Of a stretch of 7,880 bases of DNA, positions 5,627 to 7,880 are shown piece after piece; position 1 is the first letter of the stretch; every line of letters starts with the position of its first letter. This DNA is from TMED27 sp963922705 (GTDB lineage: Bacteria > Pseudomonadota > Alphaproteobacteria > Micavibrionales > Micavibrionaceae), in contig CAWUJS010000084.1 of the NCBI GenBank assembly GCA_963922705.1, positions 1 to 7,880 of the forward strand, written 5' to 3'. The notes beneath the pieces were generated by a model. It did not search any database. It saw nothing but the letters and a program-made list of their open reading frames with translations, and was not told the origin of the DNA. Position numbers and translations under genes: made by a program.

Positions 5627-6016
5627 TTACAGTATAATCCGTTTCCACTCTAATTTGGCATGTTTGAAGTTCAAAATTAACCCATATTTGATTTTGCTAA
5701 CGCGAAGATAATTCAAAATTTGACTAATTTCATTTTTACCGATTTTCTCGATTGTTTTTAATTCAACAATCACCTGATTATTGACGACAAGATCGGGAAT
5801 AAATGTGCCGATAATTTTTTCTTTAAAAATAATTTTATATTCTTTTTGTTGTTCCAAAGAAATTCCTTTTTCCTTTAGAAGCAATGCCAGAGCATTTTCA
5901 TATGTTTTTTCATGGAGGCCATGGCCGATTGAATTTAAAACCTCCATTGCGCAGCCATTAATGGTAAAGGTGAGTGCATTTAGATCATCTTCATCGTTAT
6001 TGATCTTTGGTTTCAT
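5627..6016 (-). CDS. GxxExxY family protein (PD-(D/E)xK-like), 129 aa
   Basis: The family is small, widespread and of unknown role, with a nuclease-like fold inferred from its motifs. With the start at 6016, the signature G-L-H-E-K-T-Y is at residues 33-39, after an N-terminal helix (FTINGCAMEVLNSIGHG). The core follows: IPDLVV with Asp75 and VELK with Glu85 and Lys87, matching a PD-(D/E)xK arrangement. ISQILNYLRVSKIKYGLILNF and the terminal KLEWKRIIL are typical family wording. The frame stays open upstream to 6226, but that part overlaps xseB in another frame and has no family similarity. I therefore use the ATG at 6016, one base after the xseB stop, where translation is probably coupled. 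The gene is clearly more AT-rich than ispA and separates xseB from ispA, so it probably arrived later by transfer. Confidence 0.88.
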   Translation of the reverse strand: MKPKINNDEDDLNALTFTINGCAMEVLNSIGHGLHEKTYENALALLLKEKGISLEQQKEYKIIFKEKIIGTFIPDLVVNNQVIVELKTIEKIGKNEISQILNYLRVSKIKYGLILNFKHAKLEWKRIIL

Positions 6017-6017
6017 T

Positions 6018-6257
6018 TTAATCTGAATCCAGTGGTTGTGTGGACAGGCTTCCATCAGCGCCCACAGTGATTTTTTCAATTTTAGCCTGCGCATCTTTGA
6101 GTTTTTGTTCGCAATGTGTTTTAAGCGCAATGCCGCGCTCATAAGCGGTGATCGATTGCTCAAGCGCCGTCTCGCCCGCTTCAAGGCCGCGAACAATGGT
6201 TTCCAGCTCGGTGAGTGCCTGTTCAAAGGACAGGTCTTTGAGTGCGGTTTCAGTCAT
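6018..6257 (-). CDS. xseB: Exodeoxyribonuclease VII small subunit
   Basis: XseB is the small subunit of exonuclease VII, which degrades single-stranded DNA from both ends into oligonucleotides. Several copies coat the XseA catalytic subunit in the cytosol. The 79 residues match the family length and wording: LSFEQALTELETIVRGLEAGE (9-29), then LEQSITAYERGIALKTHCEQKL (32-53), forming the two-helix coiled-coil hairpin, then a short variable tail. The start is supported by AAGGA (complement of 6264-6268) six bases before the ATG. It is the first gene of the minus-strand set and its stop is one base from the next start. xseA is not in the window, which is normal because it usually lies elsewhere. 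Confidence 0.95.
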   Translation of the reverse strand: MTETALKDLSFEQALTELETIVRGLEAGETALEQSITAYERGIALKTHCEQKLKDAQAKIEKITVGADGSLSTQPLDSD

Positions 6258-6280
6258 TGTTTATCCTTACTTGAATACGA

Positions 6281-6309
6281 ATTGTATGTGAAATACTTTT
6301 TTCAAACAA
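6281..6309 (-). promoter_or_regulatory. Possible xseB promoter
   Basis: On the minus strand, TTGTTT (complement of 6304-6309) and TACAAT (complement of 6281-6286) are 17 bases apart. The -10 matches consensus at five of six positions, the -35 at only three. It would give a leader of about 17 bases before xseB and lies back to back with the plus-strand promoter at 6323-6350. Confidence 0.4.
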
Positions 6310-6322
6310 GAGTAAGTTTTTG

Positions 6323-6350
6323 TTGACATAAATGAATATAAGTGTATAAA
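6323..6350 (+). promoter_or_regulatory. Promoter of the first HTH paralog
   Basis: A perfect TTGACA (6323-6328) and TATAAA (6345-6350) are 16 bases apart, about 40 bases before the ATG at 6391. The bases 6317-6332 match 7073-7088 before the second paralog at 15 of 16 positions. The ribosome site GGGAG (6380-6384) lies six T residues before the ATG. Confidence 0.7.
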
Positions 6351-6390
6351 AAGTGCCTTATTAACTATTTTTTATATCTGGGAGTTTTTT

Positions 6391-7032
6391 ATGAGCCGTA
6401 ATCTAACCAACATGATGGGCAATGTTCATGAATTTAATGTCGATAATATATTGAGGATTAAGCTAAAGGATGATTTTTTTGAAGGGATCAACATTAGTGA
6501 AACGCTTAAGGAACACGCAGAAATAATCATTCCCGGGCTATTGCGGGGCGAGAATATGAAGCAAATCGCCGCACGTTTGGAGTGTGAAGAAAGCAGCGCT
6601 AAAGTTTTTTCAGCACATATAAGGACAGCGTTAGGTATTGGTAAAAATGCAAGATTTTCCAAGTTTGTGAATGCAGCGCTGTCACGCAGGCTTAAGATTA
6701 AAGTTGCAGAGGGAGCATTAGATAGAATTAATCGCCTTCATTCAATGCATTATGCGATTGTAGAGAGTAGCGCGAGTAGCCTTAATATTGATAAATGGAG
6801 TACTTTGCAGGGGTTAGACAAAGTTCAATGCTCGTTTTTCATTAAGACTGCGTTTGAAGCGGCTATAGGACAACCATTTGATCAAAAAAGCGGTAAAACG
6901 CTTTTGCCTGCGACGCTATTAAGAGCTGCGCAAATTGATGCTGCGCGCAAGAGGGAGGATTTTACTCTGTTTCCTGATACGGATGTTTCTTTTATAGGTG
7001 AGGATTCATTGGGTGGGATGTCGTTGAGTTAG
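6391..7032 (+). CDS. Double helix-turn-helix protein, paralog 1 (LuxR/GerE-like)
   Basis: I do not recognise this as a named protein. Residues about 42-100 fit a LuxR/GerE-type DNA-binding domain: the core GENMKQIAARLECEESSAKVFSAHIRTALGI (53-83) follows the pattern of a turn, IAxxL, Ser, a recognition helix and a final LG. Residues about 110-185 look like a second, more divergent copy of the fold (WSTLQGLDKVQCSFFIKTAF). No receiver, autoinducer-binding or other sensor domain is present. The N-terminal IKLKDDFFEG (23-32) and C-terminal ATLLRAAQIDAAR with LFPDTDV are shared with the gene at 7172; the N-terminal 61 residues are about 44% identical. The extra 20 N-terminal residues are not shared. 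Strong promoter and ribosome signals precede it. The gene is AT-rich compared with dxs and ispA. A transcription regulator is the likely role, with targets unknown. Confidence 0.8.
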   Translation: MSRNLTNMMGNVHEFNVDNILRIKLKDDFFEGINISETLKEHAEIIIPGLLRGENMKQIAARLECEESSAKVFSAHIRTALGIGKNARFSKFVNAALSRRLKIKVAEGALDRINRLHSMHYAIVESSASSLNIDKWSTLQGLDKVQCSFFIKTAFEAAIGQPFDQKSGKTLLPATLLRAAQIDAARKREDFTLFPDTDVSFIGEDSLGGMSLS

Positions 7033-7049
7033 CAGGAGTATCTAAAGTT

Positions 7050-7082
7050 ATGCGCATAACTTTAAAAGACGATTTTTCTTGA
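7050..7082 (+). pseudogene. Ten-codon remnant of a third HTH paralog
   Basis: An ATG with AGGAG (7034-7038) upstream starts a ten-codon frame, MRITLKDDFS, then TGA. It matches the start of the next gene (MIITIKDDFW) at 7 of 9 residues and 20 of 27 bases, and the IKLKDDFF segment of the previous gene. The stop overlaps the TTGACA of the downstream promoter. The simplest reading is the front end of a lost paralog, left after recombination or deletion; a translated leader peptide is the alternative. Confidence 0.65.
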
Positions 7083-7105
7083 CATAAAATTAATGTTGCT
7101 CTAAT
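7079..7105 (+). promoter_or_regulatory. Promoter of the second HTH paralog
   Basis: A perfect TTGACA (7079-7084) is followed by TCTAAT (7100-7105) 15 bases later, with TGC directly before it as an extended -10. TAATAG (7102-7107) at a 17-base spacing is a poorer alternative. The TTGACATAAA block is identical to that before the first paralog. Confidence 0.55.
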
Positions 7106-7130
7106 AGTTTTGAATATATTAATTACTGTT

Positions 7131-7166
7131 ATGCATTTTTAGGGGTTTATGCATTTTTAGGGGTTT
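7131..7166 (+). repeat. 18-bp perfect tandem duplication carrying the ribosome site
   Basis: ATGCATTTTTAGGGGTTT occurs twice in a row (7131-7148 and 7149-7166), directly before the start of the second paralog. Each copy contains AGGGG; the second lies eight bases before the ATG at 7172. Each copy also encodes a four-codon frame, Met-His-Phe-stop. Confidence 0.9.
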
Positions 7167-7171
7167 TTTTT

Positions 7172-7750
7172 ATGATTATTACAATAAAAGATGATTTTTG
7201 GGAGGGTGTTGCTATCCATGAATATGTCAAAATACATTCAAAAACTATAATTCCTGGGGTGATGCGTGCTAAAACAATGCTTGAGATTGCAGATGACATT
7301 GATTGCACTCGTAAGTCCACAGAAACATTTGTTGCGGATATAAGAAAGAGTCTTGGCGTTGTGAGTGATGGGTCTTTGAGAAGGCGCGTTTTGCTTGTTG
7401 ACGCGGTTCTTGGAAAAGGTACTTATGGTGAACTAACCCCGGAAGAAGATGCGCTTATTAGAGAACTTAATGAGAGAGAGTATCAAATCCTTAATAATCT
7501 TGCATATGGCAAAAAAATTGATGAATGTTCGGTGCTGCAAAATTTAACTCCAGACGCTGCATATGAAGAAAGAAGACAAGTTTTGAGAGCTGTGACACAG
7601 TCAAAGTATCCTGTTAACCATGATGTATCTTTACGCGCCGCGACCTTGTTGAGGTTTAGCCAAATTCACAGGGCGCGCGAGGCAGGTGATGAGAGCCTTT
7701 TTGCAAACACGGATGTTCGCATTAAACCTTTATTGCCGCCGTCAATGTAG
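7172..7750 (+). CDS. Double helix-turn-helix protein, paralog 2 (LuxR/GerE-like)
   Basis: This is a paralog of the gene at 6391 and likewise not a named family I recognise. It starts directly at the shared motif ITIKDDFWEG (3-12). The first HTH spans about 23-80, with core KTMLEIADDIDCTRKSTETFVADIRKSLGV (34-63). A second copy of the fold spans about 98-165: LNEREYQILNNLAYGKKIDE (99-118) closely resembles the opening of a GerE domain, and the rest (AAYEERRQVLRAVTQ) gives the last helices. The conserved tail is ATLLRFSQIHRAR and LFANTDV (157-181), then a Pro-rich end. No sensor domain is visible. AGGGG eight bases before the ATG supports the start. It has its own promoter, so the two paralogs are probably separate units. 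A DNA-binding regulator is likely; ligand and targets cannot be read from the sequence. Confidence 0.8.
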   Translation: MIITIKDDFWEGVAIHEYVKIHSKTIIPGVMRAKTMLEIADDIDCTRKSTETFVADIRKSLGVVSDGSLRRRVLLVDAVLGKGTYGELTPEEDALIRELNEREYQILNNLAYGKKIDECSVLQNLTPDAAYEERRQVLRAVTQSKYPVNHDVSLRAATLLRFSQIHRAREAGDESLFANTDVRIKPLLPPSM

Positions 7751-7777
7751 CAATTTTTAAACTGGAACGACTATATT

Positions 7778-7800
7778 GCACGGTAAGCGGGGAATCGTGC
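7778..7800. other. Inverted repeat after the second HTH gene
   Basis: GCACGGT (7778-7784) pairs with ATCGTGC (7794-7800), with one G-T pair, around a nine-base loop. It lies 28 bases after the stop codon. No T-run follows, so it is at best a weak terminator. Confidence 0.3.
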
Positions 7801-7813
7801 TTAAATCGAAGAG

Positions 7814-7836
7814 ATCCCGGCTTTCGCCGGGATGAC
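7814..7836. repeat. GC-rich palindrome of the ATCCCGGC type
   Basis: ATCCCGGC (7814-7821) and GCCGGGAT (7826-7833) form a perfect 8-bp stem around TTTC, followed by GAC. This resembles dispersed palindromes I know from many proteobacterial genomes, and differs from the ATTGC/GCAAT repeats. No T-run follows. The rest of the window after it shows nothing further. Confidence 0.7.
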
Positions 7837-7880
7837 AAGTGGGGGAATAGGATGACGATGATTTTTACAAATCACGATTT

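Noticed and set aside
6020..6226. N-terminal extension of the GxxExxY frame
   Set aside because: It overlaps xseB in another frame and lacks family similarity; the ATG at 6016 directly after the xseB stop gives the family's usual length.
7814..7836. Intrinsic terminator of the second HTH gene
   Set aside because: The stem is strong but is followed by GACAAGTGGG and not by T residues; it fits a dispersed palindrome better.

Overview
The window reads as a piece of an alphaproteobacterial chromosome. The main support is a set of minus-strand genes in the order xseB, ispA, dxs, the usual alphaproteobacterial grouping for exonuclease VII small subunit, farnesyl diphosphate synthase and 1-deoxy-D-xylulose-5-phosphate synthase. 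The proteins themselves also have alphaproteobacterial wording. The genus cannot be named from the sequence. The genome carries many short palindromic repeats and looks disturbed by them.

Layout. Minus strand, in transcription order: xseB (6257-6018), a small GxxExxY-family gene one base after it (6016-5627), ispA (5564-4650), an SPFH/HIR-type membrane protein (4478-3510), two unrecognised small proteins (3315-3022 and 2899-2627), a repeat-filled gap of about 500 bases, then dxs (2132-63). In many relatives ispA and dxs lie almost next to each other. Here about 2.5 kb of accessory genes and repeats separates them. dxs supplies DXP for the MEP pathway and IspA condenses the resulting IPP/DMAPP into farnesyl diphosphate, so the two outer genes belong to one pathway. 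The SPFH protein may relate to membrane organisation by isoprenoid lipids, but that is inference.

The plus-strand right end (6391-7750) holds two paralogous AT-rich genes. Each product looks like two LuxR/GerE-like helix-turn-helix domains with no recognisable sensor domain. A ten-codon remnant of a third copy lies between them, and the two promoters share a near-identical 16-bp block. This is the most system-like unfamiliar feature here.

Repeats. A doublet-hairpin repeat occurs at the left window edge, four to five times at 2243-2589 and in fragments near 2917-2980. A related copy sits in frame inside dxs (1578-1648). The hairpin bases change between copies in a compensatory way (ATTGC/GCAAT, ACTGC/GCAGT, ATTCC/GGAAT, ATTTC/GAAAT), so pairing rather than primary sequence appears conserved. 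A second, decayed palindrome may explain another extra loop in dxs (447-477). A different GC-rich palindrome lies at 7814-7836. No tRNA, rRNA, CRISPR array, transposase or integrase was seen.
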